Below are positions 18,363 to 26,637 of a DNA stretch of 64,000 nucleotides, piece after piece. The notes under the pieces are model-generated. The model searched no databases, was not told where the DNA came from, and saw only the letters and a list, made by a program, of their open reading frames with translations. How positions within the stretch are numbered: position 1 is the stretch's first letter; every line of letters starts with the position of its first letter. This stretch comes from Gordonia rubripertincta (lineage in GTDB: Bacteria; Actinomycetota; Actinomycetes; Mycobacteriales; Mycobacteriaceae): positions 3,782,001-3,846,000 of the forward strand of contig NZ_CP136136.1 in the NCBI RefSeq assembly GCF_038024875.1. The letters are read 5' to 3'. Made by a program: the position numbers and the translations under genes.

Positions 18363-18947
18363 TCAGGCGAGGAACCGGCACACAAGTTCCACAATGGCCT
18401 CGACAACGTGCTCACGATCCGGTGACGGCAGACGCTGGTGATCGACGACGGACCAGGAGCGCTCCAGCATCGCCATCACCGCGGTGCCCACCGCCTGTGG
18501 GTCCGCCTCCGATGCAGTCGCCGACGCATCGAGAACCGCTTGTCCCAATGCGGTCACGACGCGGCGTTGCGAACGTGCAACCGATTGTCTGAACCCGGCG
18601 TCCGGCGGTAGATCCCCTTCCGCGCGTAGGACAAAAGCGCCGCTTCGATCGAGGTACGCGAAGTAGCGAAGCACCCAGGACCGGACTGCCTCGCGTGATG
18701 GCTGACCACCCTCGTCGCGAAATGCACTCACCAGAGCCATCGCCTCGTGGCGGGTGGACGTGCCGAGTTCGATGAACAGCGCGGTCTTGTTCGCGAAATA
18801 GTAATAGAAATTCGCTCGCGTGACGTGCGCCTGCTCGGTGATGTCACCGATAGTTGTCCCGGAGAAGCCTTTTCGCGTGAAAACTGTTCGCGCCGCATCG
18901 AGGATGGCAAGTCTTGTTCGATCAGCTTTGGGGGTCTTCTCGGCCAC
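18363..18947 (-). CDS. TetR-family transcriptional regulator
   Basis: 194 aa. The N-terminal helix-turn-helix reads TTIGDITEQAHVTRANFYYY, with the usual FTRKGFSGT lead-in; the C-terminal ligand domain is diverse. It is probably a ligand-released repressor. The GTG at 18947 is preferred because AGGAAGG lies upstream; a GTG at 18986 would add 13 residues without a good binding site. It lies downstream of the Rieske reductase gene on the same strand (141 bp gap) and may control that divergon, but another TetR gene (22959) is closer to an operator copy. Confidence 0.9.
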   Translation of the reverse strand: MAEKTPKADRTRLAILDAARTVFTRKGFSGTTIGDITEQAHVTRANFYYYFANKTALFIELGTSTRHEAMALVSAFRDEGGQPSREAVRSWVLRYFAYLDRSGAFVLRAEGDLPPDAGFRQSVARSQRRVVTALGQAVLDASATASEADPQAVGTAVMAMLERSWSVVDHQRLPSPDREHVVEAIVELVCRFLA

Positions 18948-19088
18948 GCCACCCTTCCTCGGTTCACCGCTGTCCGTCCCGACCACAGCGTCGGTACCCT
19001 CAGCCTACCGAGACGGCTCGGACCGGGATCTCGAGATCGCGTGGAACACACCCGCGGCCACGGAACGGCCGCCGACTTTCTCCGCAGG

Positions 19089-20057
19089 CTACAGGTCGAG
19101 AACGAGGCGTGAGGAACGCGAACGCGAAACGCACGGCATCATGGTGTCATTGAGGACTCGTTCCTCATCAGTGAGCAGGGAGTCGCGGTGTTCGGGCAGA
19201 CCCCCGAGCACCGCGGTCTCGCACGTACCGCAGATGCCCTCCTCGCACGACGTGGGAATCGTAACGCCGACCGCTTCCAATGCTGCGACGATGGTGCGAT
19301 CCGCGGGCACGTTGATGGTACGGCCCGACCGCGCGAGTTCGAGCTCGAATGCCTCATCCTCCGAGCCCTTCGGCGCGGCCCTCGGCATGAACCTCTCGAC
19401 GTGGACGCCGATCCCCCGGGCGCCGCAGGCGACCGTCACGGCTTCCAGCAGCGGCGCCGGTCCGCAACAGTAGACGACCGATGCCTGCGGGTCATCGAGT
19501 TCGGCGAGAACCTCCCCGATGTCGATCGGGCCGAACTCGTCCTGGGGCCGAAGACGCACCCGGTCGCCGTGAACCGCCACGAGTTCCTCACGGAATGCCA
19601 TCGACGACCTGCTGCGGCCGCCATAGGTCAAACTCCACCGCGCACTCCCGGACCCGACGGAGCGGATCATCGCACGGATCGGGGTGATCCCGATGCCGCC
19701 GGCGATGAACACATATGATGGCGCCGCCACGAGTGCGAAGTGATTTCGCGGTCCCTTCACGCGCAGCCGTTCACCCACCTCCAGTCGGTCGTGAACGTAG
19801 GCGGAGCCACCGCGACCCTGGTGTTTCTTCAGCACCGCGATCTCATATGTCGTCCGATCGCCGGGATCGCCGCAGAGCGAGTATTGCCGGATCACATCGG
19901 CCCCCACGGTGACGTCGATGTGCGATCCCGGGGTCCACGACGGCAGATCGTGGCCGTCACACGCGCGAAGTTCCAGACGAACGATACCGTCCGCGATCGT
20001 CTCCTTGTCGGCCACGACCATCGGCAGATCGTGTTCGCTGGGCGAATGAGCATGCAT
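19089..20057 (-). CDS. Flavin/[2Fe-2S] oxygenase reductase
   Basis: 322 aa in the phthalate-dioxygenase-reductase/vanillate-reductase order: flavin domain (RQYSLCGD, 57-64), NAD domain (GGIGITP, 120-126; CCGP, 197-200) and a C-terminal plant-type ferredoxin with Cys271, Cys276, Cys279 and Cys309. It would carry electrons from NAD(P)H to the Rieske oxygenase encoded divergently at 20231. The start at 20057 has AAGGA seven bases upstream; an ATG five codons earlier does not. The shared promoter holds a palindromic operator (20084-20103) overlapping the region just upstream of this start. Confidence 0.93.
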   Translation of the reverse strand: MHAHSPSEHDLPMVVADKETIADGIVRLELRACDGHDLPSWTPGSHIDVTVGADVIRQYSLCGDPGDRTTYEIAVLKKHQGRGGSAYVHDRLEVGERLRVKGPRNHFALVAAPSYVFIAGGIGITPIRAMIRSVGSGSARWSLTYGGRSRSSMAFREELVAVHGDRVRLRPQDEFGPIDIGEVLAELDDPQASVVYCCGPAPLLEAVTVACGARGIGVHVERFMPRAAPKGSEDEAFELELARSGRTINVPADRTIVAALEAVGVTIPTSCEEGICGTCETAVLGGLPEHRDSLLTDEERVLNDTMMPCVSRSRSSRLVLDL

Positions 20058-20083
20058 GGCAATCCTTCTCACCGAGCCAATTT

Positions 20084-20103
20084 TTTTGACAGTACCGTCA
20101 AAA
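20084..20103. promoter_or_regulatory. Operator TTTTGAC-N6-GTCAAAA between reductase and Rieske genes
   Basis: A perfect 20-bp palindrome (seven-base arms, six-base centre AGTACC) whose core is the TTGAC-N6-GTCAA motif found at four other promoter regions. It lies 27 bp from the reductase start and 128 bp from the oxygenase start, and could repress both divergent genes. Confidence 0.75.
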
Positions 20104-20230
20104 TATTGTTACGGTCAACTGCAACCGGACCGACGGGCGTTCGCCACCGAATGATGGCCACCAGCCCGCGGACTCGCCCGAAGGCACCACGCAGTGCTCG
20201 GTCGAATCGGCCGAGGCAAAGGAGGATTCC

Positions 20231-21307
20231 ATGGAGTTACACGGATTGAGCCTGGACATCACCGGATGGTTTCAGGTTGCGTGGTCGGGGGATATCGGGC
20301 CCGAGCACGTGGTGCCGCTGAGATACTTCGGCCGAGACCTGGTCGCCTACCGTGGCCGTGATGGCGTTGTGCGCGTCAATGACCGGCACTGCCGACACCT
20401 GGGAGGCAGCCTTGCCCATGGCGGCAAGGTGGTCGACGACGGGATACAGTGCCCATTTCACGGATGGGTGTGGAACGTCGACGGCGAGAATGCCTCGATC
20501 CCCTATCAGGATCGACCGAGTAGGGCTCGCCGGCTGGGCACCTGGCCGGTGATCGAACGAAACGAATCCATCTACGTCTGGAACGATCACGCGGGCCGTG
20601 AACCGTTTTTCGACGTTCCCGACGTCTTCTCCCTGGCAGATCACACCAAAGGCATGGACTTCCACCCCGCGTGGCCCGCCGGCCGCGCACACTATCCGAA
20701 TCTGCGCGCACATCCACAGATGGTCACCGAGAACGCGGTGGACCCCCAGCACTTTCGTTTCGTACACAGCACCCCCGTCGCCCCGGTCGTCCTCGAAGAA
20801 CGTGTCCAGGGACCCACCTGGTGGGCCCGGGTCGGTTTCGGCAGCGGCTGGATAAAGCACCCCAACGATGCAGACGGCAATCTGCGCGACGACAGCCACA
20901 ACACCCTGGTCCTGTATTGGGCCGGGATGGGCAGCAGCACCAACATCGAACAAACCGCGGCAGGCGTACGCATCATCACCATCAACCCCACTCCCGTCGA
21001 GGACGGGAAGACCGAACTGTTTGCCACGTACTGGATCGAGCGCAAAGACAACGACATCGAGGACGGCTCCTACCGACGCCGACTCGACGAGGCACAACGC
21101 GCATTACCCGATGACATCAACATCTGGGACAACCAGATCTTTCTGGACCCGCCCACCCTGGCCGGCGTAGAAGGGCGCGGTTTCCGGCGCATGCGCCGCT
21201 GGGCCAAGCAGTTCTACCCACCGTCGCAGGTCAGCAATCACCCAACGGGTACCGCTGACACACGCGCGCCGGGCGCGGAGATGACCGCGGCCGGCAGCGA
21301 GGCATGA
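20231..21307 (+). CDS. Rieske non-heme iron oxygenase, KshA-like
   Basis: 358 aa. The Rieske cluster ligands are Cys54/His56 and Cys74/His77 (CRHLGG, CPFHGW). The mononuclear iron site is the triad start Asp171-x2-His174-x4-His179 (DPQHFRFVH). The absence of a beta-subunit gene, the length and the WNVDGENASIPYQ stretch fit the single-component KshA-type monooxygenases, which act with a KshB-type reductase on steroid rings and similar lipids. AGGAGG precedes the ATG. The substrate may be cyclic; I cannot claim steroid. Its reductase is the divergent gene at 20057. Confidence 0.92.
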   Translation: MELHGLSLDITGWFQVAWSGDIGPEHVVPLRYFGRDLVAYRGRDGVVRVNDRHCRHLGGSLAHGGKVVDDGIQCPFHGWVWNVDGENASIPYQDRPSRARRLGTWPVIERNESIYVWNDHAGREPFFDVPDVFSLADHTKGMDFHPAWPAGRAHYPNLRAHPQMVTENAVDPQHFRFVHSTPVAPVVLEERVQGPTWWARVGFGSGWIKHPNDADGNLRDDSHNTLVLYWAGMGSSTNIEQTAAGVRIITINPTPVEDGKTELFATYWIERKDNDIEDGSYRRRLDEAQRALPDDINIWDNQIFLDPPTLAGVEGRGFRRMRRWAKQFYPPSQVSNHPTGTADTRAPGAEMTAAGSEA

Positions 21308-21319
21308 CGGCAGGCTCAG

Positions 21320-21349
21320 CCGATGCCGATGCCGATGCCGATGCCGATG
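21320..21349 (+). repeat. Hexanucleotide tandem repeat (CCGATG)x5
   Basis: Five exact copies of CCGATG follow the Rieske gene stop. The repeat lies outside any supported gene and probably reflects replication slippage. Confidence 0.85.
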
Positions 21350-21405
21350 TGAAACATACCGGGAACACAGACACGACAGGTGGGCTGAACCCACAGACCC
21401 GGCCA

Positions 21406-21466
21406 GATGCAGCGTCCCGGGAAGCTCATCGCCCTGACGGCGATCCGCTTCCCGGGACGCTGCATC
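21406..21466. terminator. 20-bp perfect hairpin between convergent genes
   Basis: Arms 21406-21425 and 21447-21466 are exact complements (20 bp). The 21-base loop contains its own ATCGCC/GGCGAT stem. It sits between the Rieske gene (ends 21307) and the converging amidohydrolase (ends 21501), which suits a bidirectional terminator. There is no U-tract. Confidence 0.75.
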
Positions 21467-21500
21467 GGTCCCACACAGTGCCGGGATCACGCGTGGCGAC

Positions 21501-22713
21501 TCACACGGCGGCGAGTTCAGCTGGGTTACGAACCGGCAGGCCTAGGAAGCGACGCGCGTTGTCGCCCATGAAATCATACGTGCGCTTCTCGTCCATTCCC
21601 TCGGCGTACCGCCAGTAACCGGTGGGCTCTTGGAGCCCCTCGGGATGCGGGAAGTCCGAACCGAACATCACCCGATCCCAGCCGACGGTCTCGACCACGT
21701 CGGCGACAGAGCCCTCCCAGAACGGGCTCACCCAGATGTTGCGCCGGAACACATCGATTGGGGTGCTCCGGGAACGCCTGCGGCATCTTCTTGTAGAAGT
21801 CCTCGTAATCGTGGAACAACGGGTGCAGCCAAGCAGATCCGTTCTCGATGCTGGCAACGCGCAACTTGGGAAATCGCGTGAATGTCCCGTGCGTGATCAG
21901 CGCGGTGATCATGTCGGTGATCTCGCGGTGACCGAGCGCAATCCACCGAAACGCACTCATCTCCGTGAACACCTGCGAGTTGGGCGGCTCCCACTTGTTG
22001 ATGTAGTCGTCGAGCGGAGGCTGGCTCGCGTGCAGAACGACCGGCAGCCCGGCGGCCTCGACCTCACGCCAGAACGGGTCGAACTCGGGGAGCGAGGGAC
22101 TGCGCCACTCCTTCCAGTTCCGGACGGGAGCCGGCTTGATCAAGATGGCCTTGGCGCCGTTCTCCAACACGTACTCGAGCTCACGCATGCCTTCGTCGAG
22201 GAGGCCGAGGTTGATGACCGGAGTCATGAAAAGGCGGTTCTCGTGGGTGAACCCCCATGTTTCGAGCATCCACCGATTGAGTGCGTGGATCATCGCGGAG
22301 CACAGCTCGGGATCCTCTGACGCCGAGTGCTCGACGAGGTTGGCCAACGTCGGGTAGATGAGCGCTTCTTGCACAGACTGGTTGTCCAGCGCCGCAATAC
22401 GCGGCTCCGGTGCCCGGAACGCCGGGATCGACTCCATGACACGCTCCCTGGCCATCTGCGTCAGGGTCTTGCCTTCGTGATTCTCGGCCGCGAAGAAGGC
22501 TTCCCAGGCGCCCGGCGCCGCCACCTTGTCGAATGTCGGGTTCGGGATGTAATCACGGATCTTCCCGAGGATGGAGATCCGTGTCTGATGGCCGACCTGC
22601 ACAAAACTCACTGCCGACTTGTACTTGTCAGGCAGGTACTTCGTGAGTGCGTCCGGCGTCTCGTACATGTGCTGATCCGCATCGAAGATCGGTGCGTCGG
22701 TGAACTGGGTCAT
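21501..22713 (-). pseudogene. Amidohydrolase-family gene with a single-base frameshift
   Basis: It begins MTQFTDAPIFDADQHMYE (D-x-H metal motif) and runs in one frame to about 21760. The frame then fails, and the expected tail continues in another: FRRNIWVSPF, GSDFPHPEGL (late metal motif) and GDNARRFLGLP, to the stop at 21501. One extra base in CCCCAATC (plus 21758/21759) explains it; removing it restores about a 403-aa protein of normal length. Either a recent inactivation or an indel error. AAAGGGGA precedes ATG 22713. It is divergent from the TetR gene at 22959 across an operator palindrome. Confidence 0.85.
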
Positions 22714-22762
22714 GGGGTTCCCCTTTCAGAAGCGAGCGCAGAGTTGATGAGCTGCTGGACAG

Positions 22763-22792
22763 AACATAACGCTAGTTTGACACAAGTGTCAA
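22763..22792 (-). promoter_or_regulatory. Minus-strand promoter overlapped by the operator
   Basis: On the minus strand, TTGACA (complement of 22787-22792) is followed after 18 bases by TATGTT (complement of 22763-22768), about 50 bp before the amidohydrolase ATG. The -35 box is one arm of the palindrome at 22777-22792, so a bound repressor would block it. Confidence 0.5.
22777..22792. promoter_or_regulatory. Operator TTGACACAAGTGTCAA upstream of TetR gene
   Basis: The best-conserved copy of the TTGAC-N6-GTCAA palindrome: seven-base arms around AA. It lies between the amidohydrolase (start 22713, minus) and the TetR gene (start 22959, plus), which suggests autoregulation by that TetR. Confidence 0.75.
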
Positions 22793-22958
22793 CTATTGCG
22801 TGCTAGGGTCTCGGACTTGAGGGGAAAGTACCCGTTCAGGTACACATAACACGGGCATGAGATGGCCGGAACGAGATGTCAAGTAGCTGGCTACCATGGA
22901 CTCGCGGCGCGACACTTGCGCGGACGGCGACGATCCCAAGACACAAGGAGGACCACCG

Positions 22959-23621
22959 ATGACCTTGGAAACAAGCGCGAGCAACGAGTCGTCGACGCCC
23001 ACTGCGGACGAGGAACTGGCCGACCTCGGCCCTCGCGCGTTGAAGGCGCGCGAGGCCATTCTCGATGCCGCCCGCAAACTGTTCCTCGAGCGGGGCTACG
23101 CCGGCACACGGATCAACAACATCACCGACGAGTGCGGTGCATCGCGGGCAGGGTTCTACACCTACTTCAAGAGCAAGATGGACGTGGTTGAGGTCCTCGG
23201 CCGCACCACCTATCGGGACTGTCTGGCAGTTGTCAGTGCACTGGATGAACTTCCCCGTCCCACCCGCTACGACGATGTCCGCGGATGGGTGCAGTCCTAC
23301 TTCGATTTCATGGATCAACACGGCGCGTTCATGAACGCGCTCAGCGAGTCCGGCCCGACCGACGAAGAGTTCCGCGCCACTGCCAACAGATTGCAGATGC
23401 GCACAGCGTTCCTGGTGGGTATCGCGTTACGAAGCCGTCAGATGACACCGACCGACGCACCGGAGGCGCTCGGACTGAGCATCGTGTCGATGGTGGAGCG
23501 GACATGGAATCAGATCCATGTCCGCCACCTGCCCATCGACAGTCAGGAGGTCGTCGCGGCGATCGCCCACATGATCATGGGCACGATCACCGAACCTCAG
23601 AGCGCTTCGGTTGGTGTGTAG
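22959..23621 (+). CDS. TetR-family regulator, candidate repressor of the TTGAC-N6-GTCAA regulon
   Basis: 220 aa. The helix-turn-helix is GTRINNITDECGASRAGFYT after LFLERGYA; the C-terminal domain is of the acyl/lipid-sensing type by context only. AGGAGG lies eight bases before ATG 22959; the frame extends upstream to 22896 without support. A perfect operator palindrome is 167 bp upstream, shared with the divergent amidohydrolase. Because the same palindrome recurs at four other promoter regions, this is the likeliest local repressor, though direct proof is absent. Its last 25 bp overlap the convergent acyl-CoA synthetase gene. Confidence 0.92.
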   Translation: MTLETSASNESSTPTADEELADLGPRALKAREAILDAARKLFLERGYAGTRINNITDECGASRAGFYTYFKSKMDVVEVLGRTTYRDCLAVVSALDELPRPTRYDDVRGWVQSYFDFMDQHGAFMNALSESGPTDEEFRATANRLQMRTAFLVGIALRSRQMTPTDAPEALGLSIVSMVERTWNQIHVRHLPIDSQEVVAAIAHMIMGTITEPQSASVGV

Positions 23622-25153
23622 CGCAGCTTGAGCTCGGCCTTGGCGACCTTGGCGAGCCCGGTGCGAGGCAGTTGCGCCACGATCTCGACGCGCTCCGGGA
23701 TCTTCTGCGGCATCAGGCCCCAGCCGAGTAGGTGGTCCCGCAATTGGGCGCGGGATGGAGCCTCGGCCCCCGCAGCGATGCTGATGACCGCACAGACGAT
23801 TTCGCCACGTTCCGGGTCGGGCAAGCCGATGACCGCCACCTCTGCAACCGCCGGGTGCGTCATGAGCGCCGTCTCGACCTCGACCGGCGCAATGTTCTCG
23901 CCCTTGCGGATGATCATGTCCTTGAGCCGGCCGACGACCTCGATGTGGCCTGTCGGGTGCATCACGCCGATGTCGCCGGTGCGGAACCAACCATCGGCGG
24001 TGAATGCCTTCGCGGTCTCGTCGGCATCGGTGTAACCGTGGCAGACCCCCCGTCCCGACACCTGAACCTCACCCTGCGTGAGCGACGCGCACAGATTGCC
24101 CTCCAGGTCGACGATTCTGACCTCGTTGCCCGGGATCGGCCGTCCGTCGGTCCGGGCACGGATCTGCGGCAGATCCTGTGGGTCGGCGACGGCGAGCATG
24201 GGCACCTCGGTCATCCCGTAGTCGTGGGCCAGGGCCACACCGAGGATGTCGGTAACCTCGTCGAAGAGCTCGACCGAACAGGGCGCGCCTCCGCCCTTCA
24301 GGCTCCGTAGCGCCGGCAGCAGTTTCTCCGGCGCCGCGGCGCGGGCCTGTGCGACCAGCGCTTGGTAGAAGGGCGGCGCGCCGCCGGTGGTCGTCACGGA
24401 GTACTTTCCGAACAACTCGACCGCACGGTCGGGCACAAACGTCTCGAGCAGTAGCAAGGGGTATCCCCCGGCCAGCGAGGCGATGATGTATTCGATGCCA
24501 CCGACATGCGCTATCGGGAAGCCCATCGCGGCGACCTCGCCGGGGCGCTCCCCGAGCCGACCCTGCCCGCCGAAGGCCAATCCGGTTGCCAACAGGGTCG
24601 CATCACTGTGCCGTGCCCCCTTCGGTGCGCCTGTCGATCCCGAGGTGAAGTAGACCCAGACGACATCGTCGGCGTCGCGGGAAGGCGCGACGTCGACCGG
24701 TTCCGCCTCCATCGGCGCATGTCCGACTTCGATCAGCTCCGGAGCCGTGACGAGGTCCAGGCGACGGACCATCGCGCTGTAGTCATGGCCACCCCACGTG
24801 CCCGGCACCAGCACAACGTCCGCGCCGAACGTGCGCAGGGCCGCGGTGACCTCCTTGTCGCGATACTGAGTGATGATCGGCGCCTGAACGGCACCCAGGC
24901 GCCGCAGCGCGAGCATCGTGACCGCGGTCGAGATCCGGGTGGGCAGCTGCCACGCGACTCGTGTCCCGGAACCGATGCCCCGGTCACTCAGGGCTGCCGC
25001 AACCCTTCCGACCACGACGTCGAGTTCGCCGAACGTCACCGTCGCGCCATGCTCATCGAGGAACGCCGCCGCCGCGGGAGTCGCCGCCGACCGTTTTGCG
25101 ACCAACTCGTCGATCGAGTCGGTGTCGAGCATCCAAGGCCAACTGTGGTTCAT
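23597..25153 (-). CDS. Acyl-CoA synthetase (FadD-like AMP-dependent ligase)
   Basis: 518 aa. The ATP loop is YFTSGSTGAPKG, with YGMTE, GWFRTGD and the hinge GRLKDMIIRKGENI. The C-terminal Lys region reads LPRTGLAKVAK, in which the usual PTGK becomes RTGLAK, so the adenylation Lys is probably the one in GLAK. It makes an acyl-CoA from a free acid. The ATG at 25153 overlaps the MaoC stop (ATGA), showing translational coupling; the frame open to 25492 lies inside the MaoC gene and is rejected. Confidence 0.93.
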   Translation of the reverse strand: MNHSWPWMLDTDSIDELVAKRSAATPAAAAFLDEHGATVTFGELDVVVGRVAAALSDRGIGSGTRVAWQLPTRISTAVTMLALRRLGAVQAPIITQYRDKEVTAALRTFGADVVLVPGTWGGHDYSAMVRRLDLVTAPELIEVGHAPMEAEPVDVAPSRDADDVVWVYFTSGSTGAPKGARHSDATLLATGLAFGGQGRLGERPGEVAAMGFPIAHVGGIEYIIASLAGGYPLLLLETFVPDRAVELFGKYSVTTTGGAPPFYQALVAQARAAAPEKLLPALRSLKGGGAPCSVELFDEVTDILGVALAHDYGMTEVPMLAVADPQDLPQIRARTDGRPIPGNEVRIVDLEGNLCASLTQGEVQVSGRGVCHGYTDADETAKAFTADGWFRTGDIGVMHPTGHIEVVGRLKDMIIRKGENIAPVEVETALMTHPAVAEVAVIGLPDPERGEIVCAVISIAAGAEAPSRAQLRDHLLGWGLMPQKIPERVEIVAQLPRTGLAKVAKAELKLRYTPTEAL

Positions 25154-25656
25154 TCGACGTCCTCCCCGTGATACCGCGCGACCAGATCGGCCACACACAC
25201 CGGCTTGGGCGCCCCCTCGGCCTCGATGACCGTCCGCGTGACGACCTGTACGATCCCCGGCCCCACCTCGTCGACCGTGATCGTCTCCGTCGTTGCCCGG
25301 ATACGGCTCCCCGCGCGCAGGGGCGACGGGAACCGAACGCGATCGAGGCCGTAGTTGACACCCATCGCCACGCCCTCGACTCGTCGGAGCTGATTGATGA
25401 AATGGGGCACCAACGAAAGTGTCAAGAACCCGTGGGCGATGGTGCCCCCGAAAGGTCCGTCTGCTGCGCGGTCCGGGTCGACGTGGATCCACTGATGATC
25501 CTCGGTGTCATCGGCGAACGAGTCGATCCGCGACTGGTCGACGAGCAACCAGTCGGTCGGTCCCAGCTTCTGCCCCACTGACGCCTTGAGCGCGGATACG
25601 CCGCGGTAGACGATCGCATGCGCCGGTTCGTTCCCGGGATCGAGCAGATTGGACAT
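25150..25656 (-). CDS. MaoC-like enoyl-CoA hydratase
   Basis: 168 aa, single hotdog domain with the (R)-hydratase motif. Asp53 and His58 (EDHQWIHVD) are the expected catalytic pair, followed by GGTIAHGFLTLSL. It hydrates a trans-2-enoyl-CoA to the (R)-3-hydroxyacyl-CoA. AAGGAG precedes the ATG. It is first in a two-gene operon with the acyl-CoA synthetase and is divergent from ECH at 25840 across an operator copy (25744-25759). Confidence 0.93.
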   Translation of the reverse strand: MSNLLDPGNEPAHAIVYRGVSALKASVGQKLGPTDWLLVDQSRIDSFADDTEDHQWIHVDPDRAADGPFGGTIAHGFLTLSLVPHFINQLRRVEGVAMGVNYGLDRVRFPSPLRAGSRIRATTETITVDEVGPGIVQVVTRTVIEAEGAPKPVCVADLVARYHGEDVE

Positions 25657-25743
25657 GCGTTCTCCTTCACTCGGCGTGCGGGGGCACTCAGATCAGACGG
25701 TCCGAACCAGCCCACCATCGACTGCAGGAACGATAGGCTTTTC

Positions 25744-25759
25744 TTGACAAGTTCGTCAA
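25744..25759. promoter_or_regulatory. Operator TTGACAAGTTCGTCAA in divergent promoter
   Basis: An exact TTGAC-N6-GTCAA palindrome. Its left arm begins a plus-strand -35 TTGACA, followed after 17 bases by TCGAAT (25767-25772), which would drive the ECH/acyl-CoA dehydrogenase operon. On the minus strand, TTGACG-N18-TATCGT could drive MaoC. Binding would cover both -35 boxes. Confidence 0.75.
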
Positions 25760-25839
25760 CTAGCTGTCGAATGGAGCGACCACCGCCGTCTCACGCCGGC
25801 ACCGACGTCCCAACGCAATGGGCAACCGAGGAGAGAACG

Positions 25840-26637
25840 ATGCAGAATCCTGCTTGCTCCGAACTTCTGATCGAGTCACGGGGCGCCCTGCGCATCGTGA
25901 CCCTCAACCGTCCGGAAGCGATGAACGCCACCAGCGAGACCCTGCACGACGCACTCGTCGCCGTATGGCAGTACCTGGCAGAAGATCCGGACGCTCGCGC
26001 AGTGGTGCTGACGGGTGCCGGAAAGGCGTTCAGCGCCGGCGGCGACTTCGATCACTTCGTCGAACTGTGGGACGACAAATCCATGCGGCGCAGAGAGATC
26101 GACAGTGCGGGCAAGCTGGTTCGGGAGATGTTGGAATGCCCCCTGCCGATCGTGGCGGCGATCAACGGCCCGGCGGTGGGTCTCGGCGCCAGTCTGGCGG
26201 CCTGCAGCGACATCGTCCTCATCGCCGAGTCGGCATACCTGTCCGACCCGCACGTCGGGGTGGGTCTCACGGCAGCCGACGGCGGTGCCCCGACATGGCC
26301 GTTGCTGATGAGTATGCTGCGCGCAAAAGAATACCTGTTGACCAGCGCACGAATCCCGGCACAGCAGGCAGTTGAGATCGGCCTCGCGAACCGGGTCGTG
26401 GCCGACGGCGACGTGCTGACCGAGGCCATCGCCCTCGCGGAGAGGATCGCGGCACAGCCGGCACATGCCGTCCAGAGCACGAAGCGCGCGCTGAACATCC
26501 ACATGAAGCGGGCCGTCGCCGGGGTCATCGAATATGCACTCGCCGAGGAGTACGCCTCGTTCGATACACCCGAACATCACGAGATCGTCAACAAGTTCCT
26601 CGCGCGCAGCCGGTCGCGTGCGGCCGCATCCTCATGA
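25840..26637 (+). CDS. Enoyl-CoA hydratase/isomerase (crotonase family)
   Basis: 265 aa. Oxyanion-hole segments AFSAGGDF and NGPAVGLGASLAACSD are present. The catalytic-Glu region reads DPHVGVGLTAADGG, which lacks the usual Glu pair of hydratases, so a different crotonase reaction is possible. The ATG at 25840 follows GGAGAGAAC; the longer frame from 25618 runs into the divergent MaoC gene. Its stop overlaps the next ATG (ATGA). It is the first gene of the five-gene operon 25840-31127 with four acyl-CoA dehydrogenases. Confidence 0.92.
   Translation: MQNPACSELLIESRGALRIVTLNRPEAMNATSETLHDALVAVWQYLAEDPDARAVVLTGAGKAFSAGGDFDHFVELWDDKSMRRREIDSAGKLVREMLECPLPIVAAINGPAVGLGASLAACSDIVLIAESAYLSDPHVGVGLTAADGGAPTWPLLMSMLRAKEYLLTSARIPAQQAVEIGLANRVVADGDVLTEAIALAERIAAQPAHAVQSTKRALNIHMKRAVAGVIEYALAEEYASFDTPEHHEIVNKFLARSRSRAAASS

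Noticed and set aside
21304..21618. 104-aa ORF across the hexanucleotide repeat
   Set aside because: The Asp-Ala repeat comes from CCGATG copies, and the rest spans the hairpin and the amidohydrolase end; no gene-like features.
23597..25492. N-terminal extension of the acyl-CoA synthetase to 25492
   Set aside because: The added residues overlap the MaoC gene; ATG 25153 is coupled to the MaoC stop.
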